A DNA stretch of 64,000 nt from a virus. Under the pieces are notes generated by a model that was not told the origin of the DNA, searched no databases, and was given only the letters and a program-made list of their open reading frames with translations. Made by a program: the position numbers and the translations under genes. Within the stretch, counting starts at the first letter, position 1. Each line of letters opens with the position of its first letter. The stretch lies in IMG/VR virus record IMGVR_UViG_3300047483_000243, positions 1-64,000 of that record; one strand, 5' to 3'. Shown piece by piece: positions 26,528-35,464 of this stretch.

Positions 26528-27529
26528 TTACCGAACTGGATATGGCTTACTTAGGATTCTCGCCATTTCATCAGGGGCTTTGGCGAGGTTTTGCAAATCC
26601 CATTCACCACACCATTTCAAGAAATGAATGCCAACACTCTTGTTTTCCTTGACTACGGACAGTTGGTTGATTGTGTTGATGAACTCATTACGAAGGTCTT
26701 CAGGCTGACTGGTCAAATCAATAAGAGTTTTGTTACGCTCGTAATCTGCTTTGACAGTATGCTCAACTCCGTTATGGTCAGTCCAACGTTGAAGCATAAA
26801 GTTGTTCCAGTTGAAACCGCCAGTGTCACGGTCAGAGAACGCTTCTTGAATACCAATCTTGTTCTTGCTTCCCTTTAGACGTGCGCCTGGGTATGCAGAG
26901 AAAATGTTGTCACTTGTATCGCCACGAATACATTTCTCAAACAGTAGCCATTCTGGGTCGGGTGCAACCAGTTTCTCCTTTGTCTTTTTATCAACAATCG
27001 GAGTCATGTTTTTATCATCTTTGAAGAAACCTTCTGTAGTGATAATACGATTTTGCACACCATCATAGATTTTTACATTCGGGGCAAGCAACTGCATATA
27101 GTCGCTATCGCTTGAAATAATGATATGGTTGTCGGTTGGATGGCTTTCAATGAACAACGCAATCATGTCATCTGCTTCTGCATTTTGATGGCGAAGCAAG
27201 GTTACGTTTGTTTTTTGGTCAAGAAACTGAATGAGGCTGTCGTATGCCTCAAACATAATCTTATCTTCTTCTTGCTCACGAAGGCTTTTTGCTTCTTGGG
27301 CTACTTTGCGATGTGCTTTGTATGGGGTATAAAACTGTTTGCGCCAGCTTTTCCCCTCCAAGCAAAACACTGCGTGGTCTGCGTTGAACTTGTTATAGCA
27401 CATCTTCACACTATTCATCATAATGTGAAATGCCATACCAATTTTCATATCAATGTCGGCATTTCTCATCGCAACATGTTTTGCACGATGATACATGTTG
27501 AAGCTATCAACCAAGATAAAAGTAGTCAT
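26528..27529 (-). CDS. RNase H / 5'-3' exonuclease (T4 Rnh, FEN family)
   Basis: 333 aa. FEN-type acidic metal-site motifs in order: 'ILVDSFNMYHRA' (~5), 'NAEADDMIALF' (~131), 'IISSDSDYMQLL' (~151) and 'CIRGDTSDNIF' (~206). In T4 this enzyme removes RNA primers from Okazaki fragments. The usual helix-hairpin-helix follows. Ribosome site AAGAGGAATAT, the same as for thyA. Confidence 0.9.
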   Translation of the reverse strand: MTTFILVDSFNMYHRAKHVAMRNADIDMKIGMAFHIMMNSVKMCYNKFNADHAVFCLEGKSWRKQFYTPYKAHRKVAQEAKSLREQEEDKIMFEAYDSLIQFLDQKTNVTLLRHQNAEADDMIALFIESHPTDNHIIISSDSDYMQLLAPNVKIYDGVQNRIITTEGFFKDDKNMTPIVDKKTKEKLVAPDPEWLLFEKCIRGDTSDNIFSAYPGARLKGSKNKIGIQEAFSDRDTGGFNWNNFMLQRWTDHNGVEHTVKADYERNKTLIDLTSQPEDLRNEFINTINQLSVVKENKSVGIHFLKWCGEWDLQNLAKAPDEMARILSKPYPVR

Positions 27530-27538
27530 ATATTCCTC

Positions 27539-28153
27539 TTATGAGTATTCTGAAAAGTTGTCATTAACTTTCAGACGTTGAACCAGTTGGCCTTCTTTGC
27601 TGTCTGTTAGGAAACTTTTTGGGTTTCCCTTTTCGTCGATCATATCTTCAAGCACGATATTCTTGCATAGGTCACTGAACCATTCGTTTACAATTTCTTC
27701 TGGTTCGATTCCGTTGTAGCCATTGTTCGCTAAGTATTCCACGAAATGCTCATTGAAGTCAAGCTCAAAATAGCCATTACTTGGATTTTTCGTATCAAAA
27801 TCTATGTTAAGAACTGCAACATACGGCTCGTTGTTTAAGTCAGCAAGTTTATGGTCATATTGTTGCTTTGTGATAACTTTATGGTATAGGTCGGCACTTA
27901 ACTTTGCACGTGCAAGTTCATCTTCGTCCTTGATTAGCAACTCTGCTTCTTTAATTGCAAACTCGTATGGACTAATCTTTCCATACTGAAGGTCAATATT
28001 AAGATGGCGAAACTTGCGATCTTCTTCATTGGGCATCATATCTGCCAATGCCCTATCTTTCGTTTCACCAGAAAGCGTTGCTTCAATCAGTTTTATTTTC
28101 TTTTCTCGTTCTGGCAGTAGCCAGTTCTTTGGATTTAGATATATTCCTAACAT
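27539..28153 (-). CDS. Unknown phage protein, 204 aa
   Basis: I start at 28153 ('MLGIYLNPKNWLLPE'), 3 nt after the metK stop; earlier in-frame codons lie in metK. Charged helical N-terminal part, then 'YVAVLNIDFDTKNPSNGYFE', and an acidic C-terminal part. Such proteins are common next to replication genes in marine T4-like phages; function unknown. Confidence 0.65.
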   Translation of the reverse strand: MLGIYLNPKNWLLPEREKKIKLIEATLSGETKDRALADMMPNEEDRKFRHLNIDLQYGKISPYEFAIKEAELLIKDEDELARAKLSADLYHKVITKQQYDHKLADLNNEPYVAVLNIDFDTKNPSNGYFELDFNEHFVEYLANNGYNGIEPEEIVNEWFSDLCKNIVLEDMIDEKGNPKSFLTDSKEGQLVQRLKVNDNFSEYS

Positions 28154-28155
28154 GA

Positions 28156-29244
28156 TTACCACCCTATGCGTTCCCAAGGAACGTCTTTGTCACCGAAATG
28201 CCCATATATACAATTCTTGCTGTATTCAGTGAAGTTGAACAAATCAAACCTATCAATAATTCCTTTTGGTGATAGGTCAATCTCTTTGCGAATGAACCTT
28301 TCAATAGATGCGTTGTGACCATTACTGCTTACATAAATGGATGTTGGCTGTTTTACACCAATTGCATACGACAACTGAATTTGGCACCAATCAGCCATGT
28401 CATCTGCCACAACGTTCTTTGCCAACCACCGCGCCATATATGCTGCTGAACGGTCTACCTTTGTCGGGTCTTTGCCTGAAAACGCACCGCCACCATGTGG
28501 AGCAAATCCACCATATGTGTCCACGATAATCTTGCGCCCAGTCACACCAGCATCACCGTCTGGACCGCCGATAACGAAGTTACCAGTTGGGTTCAAGTGC
28601 CATACGGTTTTGTCATCAATAAGGTCTGCGCCCAATGCTCTCATGGCTGCAAGTTTAGCCATGTTTCTTGCCAACTCTACATTCCCTTCGGTATGTTGAG
28701 TGCTGATAACTATTTGGTCAATTCTTTTGACCAATCCACCTTCATATTGAACACTTACTTGCGACTTTGCATCTGGACCAAGAGCATTTCCTTGTAGGCG
28801 AAGTTCTTTTAGTTCTTTTAGAATTTGGTGTGAATAGTAGATGGGTGCTGGAAGATACGATGAGTTATGGTTGGATGCGTAACCGAACATAATGCCTTGG
28901 TCGCCCGCACCGAAGTCATCAGTTCCAAGGGCGATATCTGCGCTTTGATTGTGAATACGGTTTATGATTTCAAGGTTTTTCCAGTTGAACCCATCTTGCT
29001 CATACCCGATTTCTTTTACTTTGTTTCTTACGATTTCGTTAATTTCATCGTTTGACACGTTGAAGTTTTTTACTTCACCAGCCAATGCAACGAAGTTTGT
29101 TGTAACCATAGTTTCGATGGCGACACGTGTAGATGAATCGCCCACCTTTAATCCAGCGTCAACAAGTGCATCACTAATTTGGTCTGCTACTTTATCTGGA
29201 TGACCATCGCTTACACTTTCACTCGTAAAGATGTAGTTATTCAT
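28156..29244 (-). CDS. metK: S-adenosylmethionine synthetase
   Basis: 362 aa, slightly shorter than the usual ~385. It makes S-adenosylmethionine from methionine and ATP. Signatures: 'FTSESVSDGHPDKVADQ' near the N-terminus, 'GAGDQGIMFGYAS' (~116) and 'GGPDGDAGVTGRKIIVDTYG' (~220), including the GAGDQG and P-loop-like blocks. Metal and phosphate ligands appear intact. In a phage with nine radical SAM genes and several methyltransferases, a private SAM supply makes sense (inference). SAM lyases are the more usual phage strategy, so the opposite choice here is notable. Confidence 0.95.
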   Translation of the reverse strand: MNNYIFTSESVSDGHPDKVADQISDALVDAGLKVGDSSTRVAIETMVTTNFVALAGEVKNFNVSNDEINEIVRNKVKEIGYEQDGFNWKNLEIINRIHNQSADIALGTDDFGAGDQGIMFGYASNHNSSYLPAPIYYSHQILKELKELRLQGNALGPDAKSQVSVQYEGGLVKRIDQIVISTQHTEGNVELARNMAKLAAMRALGADLIDDKTVWHLNPTGNFVIGGPDGDAGVTGRKIIVDTYGGFAPHGGGAFSGKDPTKVDRSAAYMARWLAKNVVADDMADWCQIQLSYAIGVKQPTSIYVSSNGHNASIERFIRKEIDLSPKGIIDRFDLFNFTEYSKNCIYGHFGDKDVPWERIGW

Positions 29245-29410
29245 AGTTAATCCTTTGTGTTATATCTTCAATGATGAAATCTGCATCCCTTGAAGTTTGT
29301 CTTATTACAAATGTAGTTCCTGTTTTGTTCAAAATGGATTGAATACGGTTGAGACGGTCAACCGTATTTTTCAATTCGTTCACTAATCTTTCTACTCTGG
29401 GTTCTTTCAT
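29237..29410 (-). CDS. Unknown small protein, 57 aa
   Basis: Helical ('VERLVNELKNTVDRLNRIQS') with a beta C-terminal part ('TTFVIRQTSRDADFIIED'). I prefer the ATG at 29410, 12 nt after the preceding stop; a TTG at 29449 would add 13 residues. Overlaps metK by 8 nt. Confidence 0.5.
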   Translation of the reverse strand: MKEPRVERLVNELKNTVDRLNRIQSILNKTGTTFVIRQTSRDADFIIEDITQRINYE

Positions 29411-29421
29411 CAACGATGCTC

Positions 29422-29745
29422 TCACAGAGTTAAAAATTCTCTTTGACAAATCATCGTGATGGATTCTGTCAATTCTTCCGAACTTGATATGACATAAAGT
29501 TGTGATGCAGTTTCATCTTTTTTATAGTCATACTTGTAGAACTCTAATATATATCCGCCATTTGCAGCAAATATCTTAAAGTTTAGTTTCGGGGAAGTAT
29601 GCAATTCATTATTTGATGGCTGTGGGAATGAACTCGCATCAATTCCAATCACATGATTATTGGCGTATTTATTGTATAGCCGTGTTATTAGTTTTTGAAA
29701 CATTGTCTGATTCGACTTTCTTTTTTTTAAGTATGCCTTGCGCAT
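29422..29745 (-). CDS. Unknown phage protein, 107 aa
   Basis: Start at 29745 ('MRKAYLKKRKSNQTMFQK') behind AGGAGATTAT. Very basic N-terminus followed by a small alpha/beta body with 'GGYILEFYKYDYKK'. Homologues occur in marine T4-like phages as far as I recall; function unknown. A TATAAT-like -10 lies upstream near 29840. Confidence 0.6.
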   Translation of the reverse strand: MRKAYLKKRKSNQTMFQKLITRLYNKYANNHVIGIDASSFPQPSNNELHTSPKLNFKIFAANGGYILEFYKYDYKKDETASQLYVISSSEELTESITMICQREFLTL

Positions 29746-29754
29746 ATAATCTCC

Positions 29755-29955
29755 TATGAGGAAACGAGGGTAATTCCAGCCAACCACCCTCGTTATTGCT
29801 CTCACTCTATTTGACAGGGCTGGCAATAGTAGAGCATTATAGACGCACACTGCGCCACTTATCTAACACGCTCACGGCGATACATCCAGTGTATAGCGGG
29901 GGAATTACCATACATCATACATTTAGAGGATTGTATAGGCTTCCTATTAGATAAG
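29755..29955 (-). other. Non-coding gap with strong hairpin, possible small RNA
   Basis: About 200 nt without a gene. On the minus strand it contains 'TCTATAATGC' (a good -10) and then AACGAGGGT...ACCCTCGTT, a 9-bp hairpin at 29762-29793 next to the ribosome site of the 107-aa gene. It could be a leader with attenuation or a small RNA. Nothing else is recognisable. Confidence 0.35.
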
Positions 29956-29957
29956 AT

Positions 29958-30152
29958 TTACTCAACAAGTAGTTCTCGTTCCAGTTTTTCAATTTCTTCT
30001 TTCAGATGCAACTTCTCTTGTTTCATCTGAACAATCTTATTGTCAGGAACACGTTCATCATAGCATATTTTGATACGAGAATCAAGATCATTGTGTCTTT
30101 CTCGTAGCACTTTTAGATGGGACATTTTTTTGTCACGCTTATGGTCAGTCAT
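29958..30152 (-). CDS. DUF465/YdcH-like small helical protein
   Basis: 64 aa with the DUF465 pattern 'LRERHNDLDSRI' followed by 'MKQEKLHLKEEIEKLERE', a short antiparallel helical hairpin rich in Lys/Glu. Function of the family is not established. It starts by TAATG overlap with the preceding stop. Confidence 0.7.
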   Translation of the reverse strand: MTDHKRDKKMSHLKVLRERHNDLDSRIKICYDERVPDNKIVQMKQEKLHLKEEIEKLERELLVE

Positions 30153-30496
30153 TATGCTTTCTCCTTGGTTGTAGGGTCTTTTATCAACGCCACCATTGCC
30201 TCAAAGTATAATTTTGCTTCTAGCAATTCTGGATATTCTTGTATCAGCCGATGTATCTGCTGTTCTTCTTCCATCTTCCGTTTGGCCCAAGCTATTACCT
30301 GTTCCGTTTCTGGAGACAACGACATGTATGTATACGAGTTATATACTTCCCAATAACTACCGCTAAACACCAATAGCTTTCCTTGGTCCATTCTGACATC
30401 GCCAACTTGATTGTGTTCTGAAACACTTCTATCTGCTGACGTGCCAGAATAGGATGTAGATACTATTAGATGTTTATCGGTAGATACGTTATTCAC
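30152..30496 (-). CDS. Unknown protein, 114 aa
   Basis: Probably starts at the GTG right after the clamp gene. Ser-rich N-terminus ('STSYSGTSADRSVSEHNQ') and a helical C-terminal part ('VIAWAKRKMEEEQQIHRLIQ'). Sits between the sliding clamp and the DUF465 gene in one operon. No family recognised. Confidence 0.55.
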   Translation of the reverse strand: MNNVSTDKHLIVSTSYSGTSADRSVSEHNQVGDVRMDQGKLLVFSGSYWEVYNSYTYMSLSPETEQVIAWAKRKMEEEQQIHRLIQEYPELLEAKLYFEAMVALIKDPTTKEKA

Positions 30497-30498
30497 AA

Positions 30499-31266
30499 TC
30501 AGTTACCTGTTTTTGCGGGAAGAATGTAATCGTATACGCCAAGTCCAGAGTCAACTTGAATCATCATCGCCCCTTGGTCGGAGAACTTGATGGTCATGTT
30601 GCTGGTATCGGCAAGACGAAGAATAGTGTTTACTGTGCGCAATGGGTATGACCAAGCAGATTTCAACTCACCGGACACGTTGAGTGCAAATGGCAAGTCA
30701 ACCTTGTCTGTTCCGTTGCTACCGATAGAGAAGATAAGATTTCCATTTACTTTCTTGACCGTAAATAGAGAGTCATTTCCACCCAGAACACCATCAAAAT
30801 AGCGAAGGTCAGTTACAGCTTTTTGAGTTGGCATAAACTCAATGTCCCACTTCGCGCCCTTGAAGTTCGCTGTTTTGATTTGGTCATCAACCACTTCACT
30901 GCGAATGAGACGATAGTTTGATTCAAACCCACCGTTCATTTTGAAAGAAATGCTTGCTGGTGATGCTTCGCCATTTCTTTCTTCTTTGTTGACAACAATA
31001 TCTGCGTCAACTTTCTTACCCTCAGTGTCTTCGCCCGAATAGTTCAGGTAGCCCTGAAGGACAGAAAGACGCCCGAATCCAACCTTACCAGTGAGTGCAT
31101 CCACCTTGTTGTGTAGTTTGCCTTTGAGAACCACTGAACGATTGTCGTCAAGTGCGTCAATCTTTGTTTCGTCACCTTCTGTGGTGACTTTCACCGCTTG
31201 GATAATACCAAGTGAATGAGTGTGTTTTACTATGTCTTTTAGAATATCACGCATATTGTGCTCCAT
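30499..31266 (-). CDS. DNA polymerase sliding clamp (gp45-like)
   Basis: 255 aa. Overall position next to DNA polymerase, the length and segments such as 'GRLSVLQGYLNYSGEDT', 'LRYFDGVLGGN' and the terminal 'GLGVYDYILPAKTGN' fit gp45-type clamps of T4-like phages. The trimeric ring tethers gp43 to DNA and, in T4, also activates late transcription, which suits the late promoter motifs seen here. ATG 31266 has GAGGAAATATAA upstream; ATG 31254 (behind GGAG) is an alternative start. Confidence 0.82.
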   Translation of the reverse strand: MEHNMRDILKDIVKHTHSLGIIQAVKVTTEGDETKIDALDDNRSVVLKGKLHNKVDALTGKVGFGRLSVLQGYLNYSGEDTEGKKVDADIVVNKEERNGEASPASISFKMNGGFESNYRLIRSEVVDDQIKTANFKGAKWDIEFMPTQKAVTDLRYFDGVLGGNDSLFTVKKVNGNLIFSIGSNGTDKVDLPFALNVSGELKSAWSYPLRTVNTILRLADTSNMTIKFSDQGAMMIQVDSGLGVYDYILPAKTGN

Positions 31267-31284
31267 TTATATTTCCTCAGTATA

Positions 31285-32712
31285 TCAAAATTCAAACAGG
31301 TTGTCAACTTCTTTGACTTCGGTTTTTACAACTTCATCAAACATTTCATCTTCTGGATTTGCAAATTCAATTCGTGCCTTTGCAATCTCCATATAATCAG
31401 GATCAAGTTCAATGCCAACGAACTTGAAACCTTCTAACATCGCACCCTTGCCAGTTGAACCAGAACCCATAAATGGGTCAAGAACAGTCCCGCCTTTTGG
31501 AGTAACCATGCGAACCAAATAACGCATCAAATCAGTTGGTTTTACGGTTGGGTGATTGTTTTTCTTTGTTGGTGGATTGACCCAATCCTTTTCTTCGCAT
31601 AGACAAGTGTGTGCTTCAAGAGAAGAAGCCCCGCACTTGGAACATATGCGGCGAATACCATTGCCTTTACCACCAATGGATTTAGCTTCAAAATCTTCTA
31701 AACCTTCATTTCGGTCTTTCTTAGATGTTTTGGCGCAATAAAAGAACCGTGCCGCAGAAGCATCGTCATTGTAACTATCCCACGAAACGCGATTGTATTC
31801 TCCATAGCAGTTTGTGTTTTCATCGCCAGTTTTGCTTGGTTCTTTTCCTGATACGCTACCGCCAGCTTTTGTATTTGGGAATAGAGAAACGACTTCCTCG
31901 CTACCATCATGAATAAAGTTGGCGGGAAACCTTCCTTTCGGTGATGATGTATTTGGTGTTCCTTCAAACTTTCCATACGCATTGACTGCCATTCCATCAG
32001 TTTTCCAAGAACCATTTCCGCCGAGACGAGGATCATCAACTTCTGGATTCGTTGGAATGCGACTTTCATCAATGTTGATACCACCAGTTCCATACTTCAA
32101 CACATTTGCAGCAACTGTATTTTCTTCCAATGGTTTTCTTGCAACAGTGATTGGTTCTAATGCGGGCTTTAGCGCAGTCCCCCAACCTTCCCATTGCTTT
32201 GCTTCGTCGGTAGCAGGAGCGGTAATACGAATAACATTCTTTGCACTCTTGTCTTCTGAGTTACCAGTATCTGCATTTGGCCTGAAACCGTGCTCTGCAT
32301 TCGTCTTGGAAATGTGTGCCATTCCACCAGAGTTTGTTTTCGTCTCTGAAATAACTTCACGCTCTGCACCAGCCGATTTGTCAATGGCTTTACTAATATC
32401 CAATGACTTTGGAAATCCACTTCCGTAAACCCATGCAATCATATCGCGGATTTCAAATCCCGCATCCTCAATACGAACTGCCATACGATGTTGAGTCCGA
32501 GTGCCAGCAAACGCAAGTAGATACCCACCCGGTTTCAATACCCGTAGAGCTTCTTCCCATATCTCTTGGGATGGAACGTCATAGTCCCACTTCTTTCCCA
32601 TGAAAGAAAGCCCATATGGCGGGTCAGTTACAATGCTGTCCACGCTATTATCTGGAAGTGTTTTTAGCACTTCCAGACAATTTCCATTATATAATGTATA
32701 GTTTTTTTCCAT
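31285..32712 (-). CDS. DNA methyltransferase (N6/N4, DPPY type) with clamp-binding tail
   Basis: 475 aa from ATG 32712, just after the polymerase stop. Motif IV 'SIVTDPPYGLSFMGKKWD' (~29) precedes motif I 'VLDPFMGSGSTGKG' near the C-terminus, the beta-class order. A CxxC...CxC zinc-ribbon-like insert ('ICSKCGASSLEAHTCLC') lies in between. The target sequence cannot be read. The C-terminus is '...KEVDNLFEF', almost the same as the polymerase end '...TFDNLFEF', which suggests it binds the sliding clamp and methylates DNA behind the fork. It may protect phage DNA from restriction. Confidence 0.88.
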   Translation of the reverse strand: MEKNYTLYNGNCLEVLKTLPDNSVDSIVTDPPYGLSFMGKKWDYDVPSQEIWEEALRVLKPGGYLLAFAGTRTQHRMAVRIEDAGFEIRDMIAWVYGSGFPKSLDISKAIDKSAGAEREVISETKTNSGGMAHISKTNAEHGFRPNADTGNSEDKSAKNVIRITAPATDEAKQWEGWGTALKPALEPITVARKPLEENTVAANVLKYGTGGINIDESRIPTNPEVDDPRLGGNGSWKTDGMAVNAYGKFEGTPNTSSPKGRFPANFIHDGSEEVVSLFPNTKAGGSVSGKEPSKTGDENTNCYGEYNRVSWDSYNDDASAARFFYCAKTSKKDRNEGLEDFEAKSIGGKGNGIRRICSKCGASSLEAHTCLCEEKDWVNPPTKKNNHPTVKPTDLMRYLVRMVTPKGGTVLDPFMGSGSTGKGAMLEGFKFVGIELDPDYMEIAKARIEFANPEDEMFDEVVKTEVKEVDNLFEF

Positions 32713-32713
32713 A

Positions 32714-35455
32714 TTAGAACTCGAATAGATTGTCAAATGTTTCGGAGTTGTTGGTGTCGTTCAAATCCCAGTTTAGAACGCCAATCAGGTTGTTTATTTT
32801 CTTAGTAATAATTGTAAATTCCATTTCGTTGTTGTCAAATGGTAATTCCTGAAACCACATTGGCAACTTCAACTCATCAATGGGATACGCGATACTTGTA
32901 ATCCCCATAGGATTAGACTTCAACTTACAAACGATAGTTTTCATGCCATCAGTGATCTCCATACTATAGTTGTCACTGTTCATTCTACGAAGTCGGTTCC
33001 AGTTGATTGCTGCAAGAGCATGACCTACTGCACACTTTCCTGTTTTCTCAAACACTTTTGTGTGATGAGTTAGGTTGTTTACTCGTTTCGGAGTTCCCTT
33101 TTGCCAAGCTGGCATCTTGCGAAACTCTTTTTTGAACTGCTTGATCATATCAATAACTTCTTTCTGTTCTGCGTCAGTTAGAAGTTTCATCAGAACGTCC
33201 TTCAAGAACTCCTGCATGTAGTCTGGGGTGTCAGAACGCTTTAGGTCAAGGCCCATCGCTTTTACTTTGCCAGGAAGCCCATCAATGTCCCTGCGCTTTC
33301 CATCGTCATCAAAAATAAGCATAGCATATCGCTTCTTCTTGATGAATAGCCCAGTTGTAGCGGCGTTTTCACGTCCTGCTTTGATGATTTCGCCCTGTTT
33401 CCTTGGCACATGGAAGAATAACTTCATAAAGTCGGGGAAACTTTCGTTCACCTGTTTTGCGATTTCGTCATACAACTCCATCACAATCTCTTTACTCCAA
33501 GCGATTTCTCCACTATCAATTCTATCTTTGTATACTGGATACATAGAGAAGTAGATAGAGTCGGTATCGCCATAGATAATAGAATCACCCTTGTAATCAT
33601 ATGTTCCCGCAATAACTTCGTTGGTTTTGCTACCCATATGGCGAGTGATACAACGTCCAGTGAGAGTAGTAGATTGACCAATCCGTTTATCATAGAAGCG
33701 GCAACCTGGGTTTAGAATAGCACCATACAGTGAGTTCAAGTTGATCTTCTTCACCAACTGACGTTTGTCCCAGAAAGCAACTTCTTTGCCTTCTCCAGCA
33801 TCACGTGCATCTTTCATCTTGGCTTGAAGTTGCTTACGTTCACTATACCATCTTTCCAATAGACTTGGAATAATTCCTTGAACGTCTTGTCTGAAAACTG
33901 TCCCGTTTGCTGATAGCGCCCAGTTCAATTCGCTAGTATTGAAAATCAAATCATATACTTCTGCCCCAGTAAGATTGGAACTACTTCCATCTTCCATATC
34001 AAGGAACAACGGAACCACCTTATCTCTTTCGTTTACATAACGAAATTCTTCTGATGAGAATGTATCTTCCCATGCCTGTGGAGCACCAAAACTTTTTCCG
34101 ACAGTTCTTTTACCTTCAATAATACGGCTAGTAATCATTTCTTCGGTGTAGTTCTGACGAAGTTGAGCAACAATCGTTTCTGGCGACATATTCAATGACC
34201 GTAGAACCGATGGATACAGAGAGTTCAAGTCAATACCAGAAATCCATCGCTGAATACCTGTCTTGGGCTGCGCCACAAACGCACCAGCAGCTTTTTCTTT
34301 TGCAAGAAACTCTGCAAGTTCGTCGTCATCCATGTCCGCTGGGTCGTCAGCATCTTCTTCGTTCCAGTCTCTTGCTTTGCGGTCAGGAACATGCATATCG
34401 CGGCGATGTGCTTCATTGATGATTGCCTGTTCAGTAACGGCAACCGCACCCATTGTAGTTTTGATAAGAACTGTATTATCGTGGGCAATTTCATTCGCCA
34501 AGTCAATAAACCGAAGTTTCTTATCTAAGTCTGCAATAAGCATAACGTCTTCTCTGTTATACTCAATGAACTTGTAGAAATCTTCGTTATATAATTGGTC
34601 TAGTGTTCCTTCATATGCAACCTTTTTACGCCCAAGTTCATATTCTGAAATAGCATCCAACGAGTATGAGTGCATTTCATGATATGTATACTTACGGTAA
34701 AGTTCAAGATAGTCCAAGTGAACCCGCCCCACCAGTTCATAGGTGAGTTGGTCTTTGCCATACTTCTTGACATATTTTTCTTTTGGCTGCACATCCCATA
34801 GACATAGACGTTTGATGTATTCTTTGCCGAGAACTTGAATAATTCTACGGACAGTATAAGGAATATCGTAACCTTCTGAGTTCCATCCGCTGATGATATC
34901 TGCATCATCTACAAGAGATAGAAAATCTTTGAGCATTTCCTTTTCACTGCGATACCACTTTGTATTGTCAAACCGTGTGCAGATTTGTTCTGCTTCTTCA
35001 TCTGACATACCTTTTGGTGGAATGGCCAATGTAATTAGTTCGCCTATCCAGTCAAGGTAAACTGTGATGGCGGTAATTGGCATAAATGCTTCTTCGGTTG
35101 ACGAGAACCCACGTTCCTTGTCAAAGTCAACTTCAATGTCGCAAAATGCAGTATGCAGAACGGGAGAATCTACCCCGTTGTAATTTAGAGATAGGCATTG
35201 GTTCTCTGGCTTGATATCGCTTTCAAACAGCTTTTTTCCAGAGTTAATCTTTAGTTCTTTATGGAAATCTTTAGTTGTCTTGCATCGGATTTGGCGAATT
35301 TTATCACCAAAGATACTACGATGCTGGCCGTTTTGGTCCTTTACATAGAATGTTCTAATAGCGGGATAGTCTTTGAATACCCGCTTTCCGTTTAACCGTT
35401 CAACAACACGAACCAAGTCGTGTTTTTTATCGTAATATGCATCAACGTATGACAA
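32714..35455 (-). CDS. Family B DNA polymerase (gp43-like)
   Basis: 913 aa. Proofreading exonuclease motif 'TAFCDIEVDFD' (~105), then Exo II 'IISGWNSEGYDIPY', polymerase motif A 'GIDLNSLYPSVLRSLN' (~410), motif B 'KKINLNSLYGAI' and motif C 'IIYGDTDSIYFS' (~628). Start is TTG at 35455 behind an ideal AAGGAGACGTT. The C-terminal 'SETFDNLFEF' resembles the clamp-binding tail of RB69 gp43. Core replicase of the phage. Confidence 0.97.
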   Translation of the reverse strand: MSYVDAYYDKKHDLVRVVERLNGKRVFKDYPAIRTFYVKDQNGQHRSIFGDKIRQIRCKTTKDFHKELKINSGKKLFESDIKPENQCLSLNYNGVDSPVLHTAFCDIEVDFDKERGFSSTEEAFMPITAITVYLDWIGELITLAIPPKGMSDEEAEQICTRFDNTKWYRSEKEMLKDFLSLVDDADIISGWNSEGYDIPYTVRRIIQVLGKEYIKRLCLWDVQPKEKYVKKYGKDQLTYELVGRVHLDYLELYRKYTYHEMHSYSLDAISEYELGRKKVAYEGTLDQLYNEDFYKFIEYNREDVMLIADLDKKLRFIDLANEIAHDNTVLIKTTMGAVAVTEQAIINEAHRRDMHVPDRKARDWNEEDADDPADMDDDELAEFLAKEKAAGAFVAQPKTGIQRWISGIDLNSLYPSVLRSLNMSPETIVAQLRQNYTEEMITSRIIEGKRTVGKSFGAPQAWEDTFSSEEFRYVNERDKVVPLFLDMEDGSSSNLTGAEVYDLIFNTSELNWALSANGTVFRQDVQGIIPSLLERWYSERKQLQAKMKDARDAGEGKEVAFWDKRQLVKKINLNSLYGAILNPGCRFYDKRIGQSTTLTGRCITRHMGSKTNEVIAGTYDYKGDSIIYGDTDSIYFSMYPVYKDRIDSGEIAWSKEIVMELYDEIAKQVNESFPDFMKLFFHVPRKQGEIIKAGRENAATTGLFIKKKRYAMLIFDDDGKRRDIDGLPGKVKAMGLDLKRSDTPDYMQEFLKDVLMKLLTDAEQKEVIDMIKQFKKEFRKMPAWQKGTPKRVNNLTHHTKVFEKTGKCAVGHALAAINWNRLRRMNSDNYSMEITDGMKTIVCKLKSNPMGITSIAYPIDELKLPMWFQELPFDNNEMEFTIITKKINNLIGVLNWDLNDTNNSETFDNLFEF

Positions 35456-35464
35456 AACGTCTCC

